Source: Thalassospira sp. MCCC 1A01148 (GTDB lineage: Bacteria; Pseudomonadota; Alphaproteobacteria; Rhodospirillales; Thalassospiraceae). Taken from it: a DNA stretch of 64,000 bases. Below, piece after piece: positions 35,174 through 44,897 of this stretch. The stretch lies in NCBI RefSeq assembly GCF_001613795.1, contig NZ_LPVZ01000004.1, positions 1 to 64,000 on the forward strand, written 5' to 3'. Below the pieces are notes generated by a model that had not been told where the DNA came from, ran no database searches, and saw only the letters and a list, made by a program, of their open reading frames with translations. The position numbers were made by a program, and so were the translations under genes. The number at the start of each line of letters is the position of its first letter. Position 1 is the stretch's first letter.

Positions 35174-35779
35174 CTATGCCCGATTTGCGATGGGTTGTGG
35201 CAGTTCAAGTGCCCGAATGAAGCGCAGGATACCTGTTTCAAGGTCGGCGTCATTATCGACATGCACAACATAATCGCCGTCTACCTGATAGGCCGATGCT
35301 CGCGCAAGGCGGCGTTCGATATCAAGGGCGTCTTCACGGCCCCGTGCTTCAAGACGTTTGCGCAGGGCCTCAGCGCTGGCGCGTATATTCACGACCCGGA
35401 CATTTTTCCGACCGACAAGCTCGCAGGCATCCTCGATCACGCTGCGTGACACATTGACGATGACGGTTTTGCCCGCCTCGACTTCCTCAAGAACATGGCG
35501 CGGGATGCCATACCCCAGATCATGTGCCTTCCAGCTCAGAAGGAAGGCGCCTTGGCGCGCCATCTGCCCGAAATCTTCGGGGCGAACGGGAATGTGGATT
35601 TCGCCAACTGTTCCGGCCGGTCGGGTGATGCAGCGTCGCGGGAAACAGAATTGCTTGTCTTGGGCAAGTCTGTCCCGGGCTGCATCAAGAAGGGTGTCCT
35701 TGCCAACGCCACTGGGGCCGACGACAAGGACCAGAAGTCCGTATCCGGTCGGGCCATTATGGTCATGGCCCCCGGTCAT
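35174..35779 (-). CDS. phnN: Ribose 1,5-bisphosphate phosphokinase
   Basis: A 201-residue guanylate-kinase-like kinase with P-loop GPSGVGKDT (21-29) and the LLSWKAHDLGYGIP segment typical of PhnN. It converts ribose 1,5-bisphosphate to PRPP, the last step of the C-P lyase route. The ATG overlaps the phnM stop by four bases (ATGA); it is the last gene of the minus-strand operon. Confidence 0.95.
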   Translation of the reverse strand: MTGGHDHNGPTGYGLLVLVVGPSGVGKDTLLDAARDRLAQDKQFCFPRRCITRPAGTVGEIHIPVRPEDFGQMARQGAFLLSWKAHDLGYGIPRHVLEEVEAGKTVIVNVSRSVIEDACELVGRKNVRVVNIRASAEALRKRLEARGREDALDIERRLARASAYQVDGDYVVHVDNDADLETGILRFIRALELPQPIANRA

Positions 35780-36918
35780 GATACCCGCACACCTTCACGC
35801 CAGACACCGCGCACAATCGGATGGTGCGGGGAATGGTGTACGCGGATCAGGTCGCCGCGCTTGCCAAGTGCGATTTCACCGCGATCATCAAGCCCGACCT
35901 GGGTCGCCGGGTTAAGCGACACGGTGCGAATGGCACGCGGCAGGTCGTAGCCTTCGAACTCGTCAAACAGCTTCATCGCGCCGTGCAAAAGACTGTGCGG
36001 CACATAGTCGCTTGAAATGATGTCGAGGTAACCCTGCTTTGCCAGATCACCGGCAGCAACATTGCCGCTATGTGATCCGCCGCGTACAAGGTTCGGCCCG
36101 CCCATCATGACACCAAGCCCACCTTCATGCGATGCCTTGGCAGCCTTAAGCGTGGTGGGGAATTCGGCCACTGTCATTTTATCTGCGACGGCCTCGGCCA
36201 CATGGGCCTCGGTGGCGTCATCGTGGCTGGCGAGGGCCAGACCCTTGGCATGGGCCTGTTCGACCACATGACGGCGATGCTTCTCGGAATAAAGCTCGGC
36301 ATCGCGACGGCGGGTGGCGATGAATTTGCGCATTTCCTCGTCGTTCAGGCCATATTTTCCCTGATAGTAGGTGTAATAAGCATCAAGACTGACGAACTGG
36401 CGCTGACCCGGTGTGTGGTCCATTACCGAAAGCATGCTGACCAGTGGCAGATCAATCAGTTGACCAAGGGCCTCGACCATGCCGGGGAAGGATGTTTCGC
36501 AACGCAGATGGAGCTTGTGATCAGCGCGCAGCAACTCATTTTCCAGCGCGTGTTCAAGTGCGGAGACCGATTCAATCAATCGTACAATGCGTTCAGACCC
36601 TTCGTTGACATCGCCGATGGATACCGCATCAAATACGGTGGTGATCCCGGCACTGGCGACCTGATTGTCATGGGCGACAACGGCGGCTGTGGCCGGCCAG
36701 CGGGTCTTGGGTCGCGGCGTCAGATGTTTGTCGAGATTGTCGGTATGCAGCTCGACCAGGCCCGGCATCAGATAATCGCCACCCATGTCCTCGGCACCCG
36801 GGATGTTGGACGGTCGATCAGAAACATCGCTGATCTTTCCGTCCTTGACCTGCACGGCGCCCTCAATGACTTCGTTTGCCAGAACCAGTTTGGCGTTGGT
36901 AAAAATCTGTTCAGTCAT
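35776..36918 (-). CDS. phnM: Alpha-D-ribose 1-methylphosphonate 5-triphosphate diphosphatase
   Basis: A 380-residue amidohydrolase-superfamily enzyme. The metal-site motif appears as LMPGLVELHTDNLDKHLTPR, with further ligands in the SHDDATEAHVAEA and SSDYVPHSLLHGA segments. PhnM removes pyrophosphate from the ribose 1-phosphonate 5-triphosphate made by PhnI(GHL). ATG 36918 is preferred to an in-frame TTG at 36927. The start lies inside the phnL stop region (8-bp overlap). Confidence 0.95.
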   Translation of the reverse strand: MTEQIFTNAKLVLANEVIEGAVQVKDGKISDVSDRPSNIPGAEDMGGDYLMPGLVELHTDNLDKHLTPRPKTRWPATAAVVAHDNQVASAGITTVFDAVSIGDVNEGSERIVRLIESVSALEHALENELLRADHKLHLRCETSFPGMVEALGQLIDLPLVSMLSVMDHTPGQRQFVSLDAYYTYYQGKYGLNDEEMRKFIATRRRDAELYSEKHRRHVVEQAHAKGLALASHDDATEAHVAEAVADKMTVAEFPTTLKAAKASHEGGLGVMMGGPNLVRGGSHSGNVAAGDLAKQGYLDIISSDYVPHSLLHGAMKLFDEFEGYDLPRAIRTVSLNPATQVGLDDRGEIALGKRGDLIRVHHSPHHPIVRGVWREGVRVS

Positions 36919-37615
36919 TGGCCCCAACTTTAAAGGAAGTCACATCAAACGACCCGGTGCAGACTGCATCACGGGTTTCATGGTCGTGGAAAATACCGGC
37001 AATTGCCGCACCACGGCTTTTGGCTTCTTCAATCAGCGCCAGAACTGTGGCGCGATTTTGGGCGTCAAGCGATGCGGTCGGTTCATCAAGTAGCATGATC
37101 GGATAGTCGGCAATAAAACCACGCGCAATATTTACGCGTTGCTGTTCCCCGCCCGAAAAGGTCAGCGGCGAAAGCTGCCAAAGACGTTCGGGGATGCGCA
37201 GTCGGGTCAAAAGGTCGCGTGCCTTTTCGGTTGCAGTTTCCCGATCCGTGCCAAGGGCCACCAGCGGTTCGGCAACGATATCAAGGGTTGGCACCCGCGG
37301 GATCACGCGCAGGAACTGCGACACATAGCCAAGCGTGCGCTTGCGGATTTCCAGTACCGAATGCGGGCTGGCGGTGGTGATATCAAGCCAGTCGTCATCA
37401 TGGAACACCTTGATGGACCCCTGAGAGCATGTGTAATTGGCATAAAGCATGCGCATGAAGGTACTTTTCCCCGAACCGGATTCACCGGTCAGCGCGATGC
37501 AATCGCCAGCCGAAAGCATGAATTCAATACCTTCAAAAACCGGGATGGTCACGCTGCCCTGAGTGTGGAGGGTAAAGCTTTTGGCGACGTTTTGAGCATG
37601 AAGCATTTCAGACAT
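36911..37615 (-). CDS. phnL: C-P lyase complex ABC-type subunit PhnL
   Basis: A 234-residue soluble ABC ATPase: Walker [10 protein letters not shown], signature FSGGEQQRVNIARGF, Walker B IMLLDEPTASLD and a switch HDHE. PhnL with PhnG, H and I supports transfer of the phosphonate to the ribose of ATP. It lies 14 nt after phnK and overlaps phnM. Confidence 0.95.
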   Translation of the reverse strand: MSEMLHAQNVAKSFTLHTQGSVTIPVFEGIEFMLSAGDCIALTGESGSGKSTFMRMLYANYTCSQGSIKVFHDDDWLDITTASPHSVLEIRKRTLGYVSQFLRVIPRVPTLDIVAEPLVALGTDRETATEKARDLLTRLRIPERLWQLSPLTFSGGEQQRVNIARGFIADYPIMLLDEPTASLDAQNRATVLALIEEAKSRGAAIAGIFHDHETRDAVCTGSFDVTSFKVGAND

Positions 37616-37629
37616 TTTCTTCGCCCCGG

Positions 37630-38412
37630 TCAGTTTTGCAGAATGGAAGAAACAAGCAGCTGCGTATAGGGATGCTGCGGGTCGTCAAGAACCTGATCGG
37701 TCAGGCCATGTTCAATGACCTTGCCCTGTTGCATCACCATCAGCCGGTGCGAAAGAAGTCGGGCGACTGCCAAATCGTGGGTGACGATGATCACCGCAAG
37801 ATTAAGATCGTGAACCAGCCCGCGCAGCAGATCGAGCAATCTGGCCTGAACGGAAACATCAAGCCCACCCGTGGGTTCGTCCATAAAGACGAGGCGCGGG
37901 CTGGTTACGAGGTTGCGGGCAATCTGCAAACGTTGCTGCATGCCGCCCGAAAAGGTCGATGGCAGGTCATCAAGGCGCTCTGACGCGATTTCAACCTTGC
38001 CAAGCCAGCTGTTCGCATTGCTGCGGATGTTGCCGTAATGACGGTCACCAATCGCCATCAGTCGTTCGCCAATATTGGCCCCGGCACTAACATTCATGCG
38101 CAAACCATCACGCGGGTTCTGATGCACAAAGGCCCAATCGGTGCGCATCAAAAGGCGACGCTGGGCTTCGGACATCTGATAGACATCGCGCACGCCATCA
38201 ATGCGGGTCTGGTATTCAACCTTGCCTTTGGTCGGCTCCTGCTGGGCGGAAATGCTGCGCAACAAAGTGGACTTGCCTGATCCGGATTCGCCAACAATGC
38301 CAAGCACTTCACCGGGGCGGAGTTCAAAGCTGACATCCTTGCAGCCAACCCGATCGCCATACATCATGGTCAGGTCTTCAACGCGCAGAAGCGGTTCGTT
38401 CATCTGGGTCAT
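37630..38412 (-). CDS. phnK: C-P lyase complex ABC-type subunit PhnK
   Basis: A 260-residue ABC ATPase resembling oligopeptide transporter ATPases: Walker [10 protein letters not shown], signature FSGGMQQRLQIARNL, Walker B LVFMDEPTGGLD. PhnK binds the PhnGHIJ core. Its ATG overlaps the phnJ stop by one base (TAATG). Confidence 0.95.
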   Translation of the reverse strand: MTQMNEPLLRVEDLTMMYGDRVGCKDVSFELRPGEVLGIVGESGSGKSTLLRSISAQQEPTKGKVEYQTRIDGVRDVYQMSEAQRRLLMRTDWAFVHQNPRDGLRMNVSAGANIGERLMAIGDRHYGNIRSNANSWLGKVEIASERLDDLPSTFSGGMQQRLQIARNLVTSPRLVFMDEPTGGLDVSVQARLLDLLRGLVHDLNLAVIIVTHDLAVARLLSHRLMVMQQGKVIEHGLTDQVLDDPQHPYTQLLVSSILQN

Positions 38413-39338
38413 TATTCTGCTGCCTTTCCGCGATCTGCGCTACCTAGGGGTTGGTCGTGATGTTGCGGGCCGCGATGGCCTGCTTCCTGTCGTTCCGCGC
38501 AGTAATCGGTGTCTGAGCAGACAAACATCCGGTTGCCCTGATCATCGAGGATGACTTCATCAAGGTAACTGTCGCGGGCACCGCACATGCCGCATTTGTC
38601 TTCCCAGGTCTGGACTTCGAAAGGATGGTCCTCGAAATCGAGGCTTTTGACCTTGGTGTAGGGCGGCAGGGCATAGATGCGCTTTTCGCGACCAGCCCCG
38701 AAAAGCTGAAGGGCGGCCATATTGTTCATTTTCGGATTGTCGAACTTTGGTGTTGGCGACGGATCCATCACATAGCGATCATCGACCATCACCGGATAGG
38801 CATAGGTGGTCGCGATATGGCCATGACGTGAGATATCTTCATAAAGCTTCACATGCATCAGGCCGTATTCTTCAAGCGCATGCATCTTGCGCGTTTCGGT
38901 TTCGCGCGGCACAAGGAAGCGAAGCGGTTCCGGGATTGGCACCTGATAGACAAGAACCTGATCTTCGCGCAGTTCCTTTTCCGGAATGCGGTGGCGGGTC
39001 TGAATGATCGATGCCTCGGCGGTTTTTTCCGTGGTGGCGACCTGTGCGGTCTTGGCAAAGAACTGACGGATGGAAACCGCGTTGGTGGTGTCATCCGCCC
39101 CCTGGTCAATGACTTTCAGCGTATCATTCGGGCCGATTACGGCGGCTGTTACCTGAACGCCGCCTGTGCCCCAGCCATAAGGCATTGGCATTTCGCGCCC
39201 GGCAAACGGCACCTGATACCCCGGGATCGCAACGGCCTTAAGCAGGGCGCGCCGTATCATGCGTTTGGTCTGTTCATCAAGATAGGCAAAATTATAGTCC
39301 GGTGCCCCGTCGGCCGGATTTTTGACAGTCTGTTCCAT
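38412..39338 (-). CDS. phnJ: Carbon-phosphorus lyase catalytic subunit (radical SAM)
   Basis: A 308-residue protein that cleaves the C-P bond of ribose 1-phosphonate 5-phosphate. The unusual cluster motif CX2CX21CX5C is complete: Cys249, Cys252, Cys274 and Cys280. The family-typical ending has a variable, His- and Arg-rich tail. The ATG at 39338 begins the conserved MEQTVKNPADGAPDYNFAYL block; the frame stays open further upstream only because it overlaps phnI. It is 4 nt from the phnI stop. Confidence 0.97.
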   Translation of the reverse strand: MEQTVKNPADGAPDYNFAYLDEQTKRMIRRALLKAVAIPGYQVPFAGREMPMPYGWGTGGVQVTAAVIGPNDTLKVIDQGADDTTNAVSIRQFFAKTAQVATTEKTAEASIIQTRHRIPEKELREDQVLVYQVPIPEPLRFLVPRETETRKMHALEEYGLMHVKLYEDISRHGHIATTYAYPVMVDDRYVMDPSPTPKFDNPKMNNMAALQLFGAGREKRIYALPPYTKVKSLDFEDHPFEVQTWEDKCGMCGARDSYLDEVILDDQGNRMFVCSDTDYCAERQEAGHRGPQHHDQPLGSADRGKAAE

Positions 39339-39342
39339 GGGG

Positions 39343-40476
39343 TTACTCCGCGGCCTCGGGTTGGGATGTGCCATTTTCGGCGTCGGACTTTGCCAGACGT
39401 TCCTCGACCTCGGCGCGCATGCGGCGCACCAGCTCAAGTTCGCCCTGGAAATCGACATAGTGTGGCAGCTTGATATGTTCGACAAAGCCGGTGGACTGGA
39501 CATTGTCGCTATGTTCCATCACGAACTCGCTGTCCTGTGCCGGGCCCATGATCTGTTCGCCCATTTCATTGGCGCGCATGGCACGATCCACCAGGGCCAT
39601 CGAAATGGCCTTGCGTTCGTTCTGACCAAACACAAGACCATAGCCACGGGTGAATTGCGGCAGCTTGGTTTTTGATCCCTTGAACTTGTTGACCGTCTCG
39701 CACTCTGTCAGTTCGATGTCACCGATATCAATTGCAAAGCCGAGTTCCTCGGGCTCGATCTCGACCGAAACGGTGCCATAGCGGATTTCACCGACAAAGG
39801 CGTGACTGTTGGCGTAACCGCGCTGGGTGGAATAGCCGAGTGCGAGAACAAATCCTTCATCGCCGCGCGACAGGTTCTGCAAACGCAGATCACGACCAGC
39901 CGGGAATTTAACCGGCTCGCGGGTCAGGTCGGCGACCGGGGCGTTTTCATCAACCGGAACCGGTTCATCCTGAATAAGACCTTCATAGTTCAGGATGTCA
40001 TCGAGAACGCGAGGCATATTTTCATCGACCGGCTGTGCACCACTTGGTGCCTCGGTCGGTGCTTCACCATTGGCCATCAGGGTGAAATCCAGCAGACGGT
40101 GCGTGTAATCAAAGGTCGGGCCCAGGATCTGTCCGCCGGGCAAGTCCTTGAAGGTTGCCGAAATGCGACGTGAAACATCCATCTCGGCGGTTTTGATCGG
40201 TTTGGAAAAGGCAAAACGCGGCAGCGTCGTGCGATAGGCCCGCATCAAAAAGATCGCCTCGATCAGGTCGCCACGGGCCTGCTTGATGGCAAGGGCGGCC
40301 AGATCGCGATCATAAAGCGATCCTTCGGCCATGACGCGGGTGACGGACAGCGACAGTTGCTGTTCGATCTGATCAGTTTCGATTTCGGCAATATCCGTAT
40401 CGCCCCGGCGCTGCTCGGCCAGAAGCTTGTGCGCATTGTTGATGGCGCGTTCGCCACCTTTTACTGCAACATACAT
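39343..40476 (-). CDS. phnI: C-P lyase core subunit, ribose-phosphonate synthase
   Basis: A 377-residue PhnI. The protein opens MYVAVKGGERAINNAHKLLAEQRRG (given in part as MYVAVKGGERAINNAHKLL), the standard N-terminus, and ends with the EHSDNVQSTGFVEHIKLPHYVDF block near residue 335. With PhnG, H and L it displaces adenine from ATP by phosphonate. An Ala/Glu-rich tail follows. Confidence 0.97.
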   Translation of the reverse strand: MYVAVKGGERAINNAHKLLAEQRRGDTDIAEIETDQIEQQLSLSVTRVMAEGSLYDRDLAALAIKQARGDLIEAIFLMRAYRTTLPRFAFSKPIKTAEMDVSRRISATFKDLPGGQILGPTFDYTHRLLDFTLMANGEAPTEAPSGAQPVDENMPRVLDDILNYEGLIQDEPVPVDENAPVADLTREPVKFPAGRDLRLQNLSRGDEGFVLALGYSTQRGYANSHAFVGEIRYGTVSVEIEPEELGFAIDIGDIELTECETVNKFKGSKTKLPQFTRGYGLVFGQNERKAISMALVDRAMRANEMGEQIMGPAQDSEFVMEHSDNVQSTGFVEHIKLPHYVDFQGELELVRRMRAEVEERLAKSDAENGTSQPEAAE

Positions 40477-40478
40477 GA

Positions 40479-41102
40479 TTAGTTGACCTCGATCCGGGTG
40501 GTGCGCGACAGGGCGGCGATCTGGGTTTCGCTTGCGAAAATCACATCAACGCCGCACGGAAACAGGTGATGGTTCTCTGCCCGCCATGCGTGAAAGCTTT
40601 CGGGAAGCCCCTTGACCGCAAGGCTGTGCGTATCCTTGATGCCCGGACCCTTAAGGGTCATGGACGGTTGATCGGAAATCTCATCGACCATCAGGATCAG
40701 GGTTGCCGATTGATCCGGATATTCCGCATTTCCAATGGCAAGGTCTGTGACGAAGGACAGATCATCGGAAATGCGCGCAATTGCAAAGTCAGCCTGTTTG
40801 ACATCCGTGCTGATCGGGCAGCCGCAATGGAATTTCAAATGATCGCCGGCGGCCTTGGTCACGCAACTTGGCGATAGCCAGATGGTCGTATCCATATCGG
40901 CCATGGCAAGAAGCGTTGCAGTGGCGGCTTTGTTCAGGCCATCGGGGGCGGATACGGCGACCGGCAAATCATAAATGCGACCCGGACGCGACATGGCATC
41001 AAGCAGGGCGCGAAAAACAGCGTTTGAATCAAAGGCCGTATGATCAAAACCGGGCAGCAAGTCACTTGTCTGGGCGCTGGTTGATTGGGGTTGGGGCGTC
41101 AT
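40479..41102 (-). CDS. phnH: C-P lyase core subunit PhnH
   Basis: A 207-residue PhnH: LLPGFDHTAFDSNAVFRALL, then DAMSRPGRIYDLPV and the C-terminal FPCGVDVIFASE with TRIEV end. It is a structural subunit of the PhnGHIJ core. The ATG overlaps the phnG stop by four bases. Confidence 0.96.
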   Translation of the reverse strand: MTPQPQSTSAQTSDLLPGFDHTAFDSNAVFRALLDAMSRPGRIYDLPVAVSAPDGLNKAATATLLAMADMDTTIWLSPSCVTKAAGDHLKFHCGCPISTDVKQADFAIARISDDLSFVTDLAIGNAEYPDQSATLILMVDEISDQPSMTLKGPGIKDTHSLAVKGLPESFHAWRAENHHLFPCGVDVIFASETQIAALSRTTRIEVN

Positions 41103-41599
41103 TCGTCTTCTCCGCGGACAAGGGTGAAGAAATCAACTTTGGTGGCGGCAACCTTGCGGGCATGATCGCGTTTGGCGGCGGCCTGTTCGGCAGCTAGCGT
41201 ATCGATAAAGTCGCTTGCCGATCCGTCGCGCAGCATGACCGCATCAAACAGGGCGGCATATTGTGCCTGAATACGATCACGTCCCTTGACGTAGGAATGC
41301 CCGACCGTGCCGTCAGCCAGCGTCACCGCACAGCGTGTCACGGTCATTTCACCAAGGTTGAAACGCTGCCCGGCGCCACCGGCACGGCCGCGTACCATCA
41401 CCATGCCAATTTGCGGTTCGCGCAGGTGGGTCCAGCTTTCGCTGCTGTGATTTTCCGACCACTGGGTTTCAAGCCGGGCGCGCGATGTGCGCGCCAGAAC
41501 CGCCATCCATTTCTGCCGCGCAGCGATTTGCGGATCGGTGTGGGTGTCTGCGTTCCGGTTCTGATCGGTCCGGGCATTCTGGGCGGGGTGCGCCGTCAT
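41099..41599 (-). CDS. phnG: C-P lyase core subunit PhnG
   Basis: A 166-residue PhnG. The conserved blocks are RQKWMAVLARTSRARLE, MVMVRGRAGGAGQRFNLGEM, TVTRCAV and GHSYVKGRDRIQAQYAALFDA. It is the first gene of phnGHIJKLMN. The second codon (ATG, 41599) is taken as start; a TTG directly precedes it. AGGGA lies 8 nt upstream. Confidence 0.95.
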   Translation of the reverse strand: MTAHPAQNARTDQNRNADTHTDPQIAARQKWMAVLARTSRARLETQWSENHSSESWTHLREPQIGMVMVRGRAGGAGQRFNLGEMTVTRCAVTLADGTVGHSYVKGRDRIQAQYAALFDAVMLRDGSASDFIDTLAAEQAAAKRDHARKVAATKVDFFTLVRGEDE

Positions 41600-41642
41600 C
41601 AAACTGATCCCTTTTTATCTTATGTCGACAAATCTAAAATTT

Positions 41643-41658
41643 GTCTAGACGTCTATAC
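41643..41658. promoter_or_regulatory. Palindromic PhnF operator candidate
   Basis: GTCTAGACGTCTATAC is a 16-bp near-palindrome (14 of 16 positions) with a perfect 10-bp core TAGACGTCTA. It lies in the 133-bp phnG-phnF gap, just downstream of the predicted phnG -10 box, the right place for a GntR-type repressor to block transcription. Confidence 0.6.
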
Positions 41659-41666
41659 CTATTGAC

Positions 41667-41695
41667 GTTATAAGGCGATCCAGCACCTTTGGCAA
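41667..41695 (-). promoter_or_regulatory. Predicted sigma-70 promoter of phnGHIJKLMN
   Basis: On the minus strand TTGCCA (41690-41695) and TATAAC (41667-41672) are separated by 17 bp, a near-consensus vegetative promoter. Transcription would begin near 41660, within the PhnF operator candidate. No Pho box was recognised on this side. Confidence 0.55.
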
Positions 41696-41732
41696 AGGTC
41701 TTGCGGTGAAAGTTTTATGAACGGGAAATGCA

Positions 41733-42446
41733 ATGGATTGGGAACCGGGGCTATCCATCTGGAAGCAAATAGAAAAGCAGCTTCTGGCTGACATCTCTGA
41801 TGGTGTCTTTGCACCCGGCGACAAGATGCCGACCGAGATGGAACTGGTCCGGCGTTTTGGCGTTAATCGTCATACGGTGCGCCGCGCCATGGCCGCATTG
41901 GTCGATTCCAATGTGGTCCGTGTCGAACAGGGACGCGGCGCATTTGTTCAGGAACAGATCCTTGATTATCCGCTGGGCTCAAAAACCCGCTTTTCACAAA
42001 TTGTATCGGGCCGTCATCGCTTGCCCGACAAACGCCTTGTTTCGTCAGAAGTTCTCAAGGCCACTGCGACAGTTGCACAGTTTCTGGACGTCAAACCTGG
42101 TACGCGGGTGATTGAGCTGTTCTCGGTTTCAGAGGCCGACGGTGTGCCACTTGCGGTGGCAACAAGTTATCTGCCAGCTGCAAGGTTTGACGGGATTGTC
42201 GAGATATTTGTCGAGACCAAGTCACTGACCGAGGCCTTTAAACGCTTCGGGATTGATGATTACAGCCGCAAGACCACCCGCATTTCCGCGACCCTGCCCT
42301 CATCGCGGGTTGCAAACCTGCTTAAGCAGGCGCGCAACCGACCGGTGATTTCGACCGAAAGTGTAGACGTCGATTCTGCTGGCGTGCCGATTGAATACGG
42401 TGTCACCGCCTTTTCAAGCGACCGGGTTCAACTGATCGTCGAATAG
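41733..42446 (+). CDS. phnF: PhnF-type GntR/HutC-family regulator of phosphonate genes
   Basis: A 237-residue regulator. The GntR winged helix occupies about 8-75 (ISDGVFAPGDKMPTEMELVR, then RFGVNRHTVRRAMAALVDSN) and a UTRA effector domain the rest (ERVIEL-like RVIELFSVSEADGVPLAVAT to the end). It is divergent from phnG and most likely represses the minus-strand phn operon through the palindrome in the gap; ligand unknown. Confidence 0.9.
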   Translation: MDWEPGLSIWKQIEKQLLADISDGVFAPGDKMPTEMELVRRFGVNRHTVRRAMAALVDSNVVRVEQGRGAFVQEQILDYPLGSKTRFSQIVSGRHRLPDKRLVSSEVLKATATVAQFLDVKPGTRVIELFSVSEADGVPLAVATSYLPAARFDGIVEIFVETKSLTEAFKRFGIDDYSRKTTRISATLPSSRVANLLKQARNRPVISTESVDVDSAGVPIEYGVTAFSSDRVQLIVE

Positions 42447-42469
42447 GTCGTCGACAGATTAATGGCCTT

Positions 42470-43105
42470 CTAGTATTCACGTCCCGGACGGGTTTTGTAG
42501 ACTGGGAAACGCAGTCCGAACTTGATCGCACTTGCCCGCATCACGAAGGCTGCGAAAAAGCCGATGACGGCAATTGGCCCGCGCGGCAATTCAAGGATCG
42601 CAGTGCCGACAACATAAATAGCCGCCCCGACCAGGGCGCAAGTGATATAGATTTCTGGGCGCAGGATCAGCGGGATTTCATTACACACCACGTCACGTAC
42701 CATGCCGCCGAAGGTGGCGGTGATCATACCCAGAATGACCGCGACCAGGGGCGATACACCCAGGTTAAGGCCAATGGCTGCCCCGGTAACCCCGAACATC
42801 GCCAGCCCCAGCGCATCCAGCCACAGCAAGGCGACATAGCGTCGTTCGACCAGATGGGCGGTGAAATATGTGATCACGGCAGCCCCGACACAGGTCACAA
42901 GCCAGGTGGTGTCACGGATCCAGAACACCGGTGTTTCCCCGGTAATGACATCGCGCACTGTGCCGCCGCCAATACCGGTAAAGGTCGCGATCAGGATGAA
43001 CCCCACCATGTCCATCTGACGACGGGATGCCTCAAGTGCGCCGGTGATTGCAAAAACAGCAACCCCTGCCAGTTCAAGCCAATAGATGATCTCGGTAATC
43101 GTCAT
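42470..43105 (-). CDS. TRIC/UPF0126-family membrane protein
   Basis: A 211-residue integral membrane protein with about seven hydrophobic helices and two repeated Gly-rich UPF0126 units (FAITGALEASRRQMDMVGFI with GIGGGTVRDVITGETPVFW; LAMFGVTGAAIGLNLGVSPL with ATFGGMVRDVVCNEIPLIL). Bacterial members are trimeric TRIC-type cation channels or, in some cases, glycine transporters. It follows the LysR gene by 23 nt on the same strand, so they may be co-transcribed. Confidence 0.88.
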   Translation of the reverse strand: MTITEIIYWLELAGVAVFAITGALEASRRQMDMVGFILIATFTGIGGGTVRDVITGETPVFWIRDTTWLVTCVGAAVITYFTAHLVERRYVALLWLDALGLAMFGVTGAAIGLNLGVSPLVAVILGMITATFGGMVRDVVCNEIPLILRPEIYITCALVGAAIYVVGTAILELPRGPIAVIGFFAAFVMRASAIKFGLRFPVYKTRPGREY

Positions 43106-43128
43106 GACGTCCTTTGCGGGGCTCGCCC

Positions 43129-44076
43129 CTAAGGTTGTGAAACAGGTTCTTTGGTTGGCATGCGCAGCCGGGTTGCGGCGACATCTTCAAGTTGATCGCG
43201 TAACCAGCGATGTGATGGGTCATGCTGATAGCGTTGGTGCCAACACATGAAAATCGGTAAATCAAGCGTACCTTCTTTAAGCTCTGTCACCGGCATCGGG
43301 GCGCGGGCAAAATCGCGCAGGGCATGCTTTTGCAGAAGGCTGGGCAAGGTTGCGATCATTTTGCTTCCGCGCAGGAATTCGGCAATGGCCGTAAAGTTTG
43401 GCACCCGCAAAACGATGTTGCGTTCAATGCCCTGTTTTTCAAGCATATCATCAAATTCAAGCGTGCGGTTGTTGCCATAGCGCACCGTGACATGACGTGC
43501 GTCAAGATAGTCATCACCGCTTTGCGGCGCGTCGCGCATGTCCGGATCATAAAACACCATGTAATGATCGGTCAGCAGGCGCTTTTGCACAATATCGACG
43601 CCTTCGGGCGGACGCGGCGAAATCAGAAGGTCACAGTGATTTTCGCGCAGCAGGGCGGGTCCGGGCAGAAGTGATGGCACCACCGTCATCCGGATACTGG
43701 CAAGCGCACCTTCCAGATTGCGAAACAGGGTCGGCAGCAAAAGATCACGCTGCAGATCGTTGGCAGCAATTGTCAGGCTCATGGATGCGCCATCGGGCTC
43801 AAAATCTGCACCGCTGGCAAACGCTTGCATCTGATCAAGCAGAAACCGCGCTTGCTCGGCCAGGTTTTGTGCGTGCGCCGTGGCCACGATCCCGCGCCCG
43901 GATTTGGTGAAAAGCGGATCGCGCATGATCCGGCGTAATTTGGTCAGGTTATGGCTGACCGCAGATTGCGTCACGCCAAGCCGTTCGGCCGCAGCCGTGA
44001 CCGACCCCTCTTCAAGAACGGCCAGAAACAGACGCAGCGCATGGCCGTCCAGTTCCAAATGATCAAAATTACTCAT
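43129..44076 (-). CDS. LysR-family regulator divergent from pcaHG
   Basis: A 315-residue LysR protein of the NodD/NahR-like type: DGHALRLFLAVLEEGSVTAA, AERLGVTQSAVSHNLTKLRR and MRDPLFTKSGRGIVAT in the DNA-binding domain, then an effector domain. It does not look like PcaQ, the usual regulator of protocatechuate genes in Alphaproteobacteria. Divergence from pcaHG makes them its likely targets. ATG 44076 is chosen; an in-frame TTG at 44112 would add 12 residues with no ribosome site. Confidence 0.88.
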   Translation of the reverse strand: MSNFDHLELDGHALRLFLAVLEEGSVTAAAERLGVTQSAVSHNLTKLRRIMRDPLFTKSGRGIVATAHAQNLAEQARFLLDQMQAFASGADFEPDGASMSLTIAANDLQRDLLLPTLFRNLEGALASIRMTVVPSLLPGPALLRENHCDLLISPRPPEGVDIVQKRLLTDHYMVFYDPDMRDAPQSGDDYLDARHVTVRYGNNRTLEFDDMLEKQGIERNIVLRVPNFTAIAEFLRGSKMIATLPSLLQKHALRDFARAPMPVTELKEGTLDLPIFMCWHQRYQHDPSHRWLRDQLEDVAATRLRMPTKEPVSQP

Positions 44077-44094
44077 GAATAAGATGATAAATGA

Positions 44095-44111
44095 TGCATT
44101 TATTTTATGCA
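44095..44111. promoter_or_regulatory. LysR-type box candidate upstream of pcaHG
   Basis: TGCAT-N7-ATGCA with an AT-only spacer lies 18 bp upstream of the LysR start and about 70 bp upstream of pcaH. Size and symmetry fit a LysR recognition site, but the arms are only 5 bp. Confidence 0.35.
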
Positions 44112-44147
44112 ATTGGCCACGCAGGATGGCCTTAACGCGGACACTGA

Positions 44148-44894
<747 letters not shown>

Positions 44895-44897
44895 TCC

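Noticed and set aside
43129-44076. Naming the regulator pcaQ
   Set aside because: Its N-terminal domain fits the NodD/NahR-like LysR type and not PcaQ; only the position next to pcaHG suggests it.
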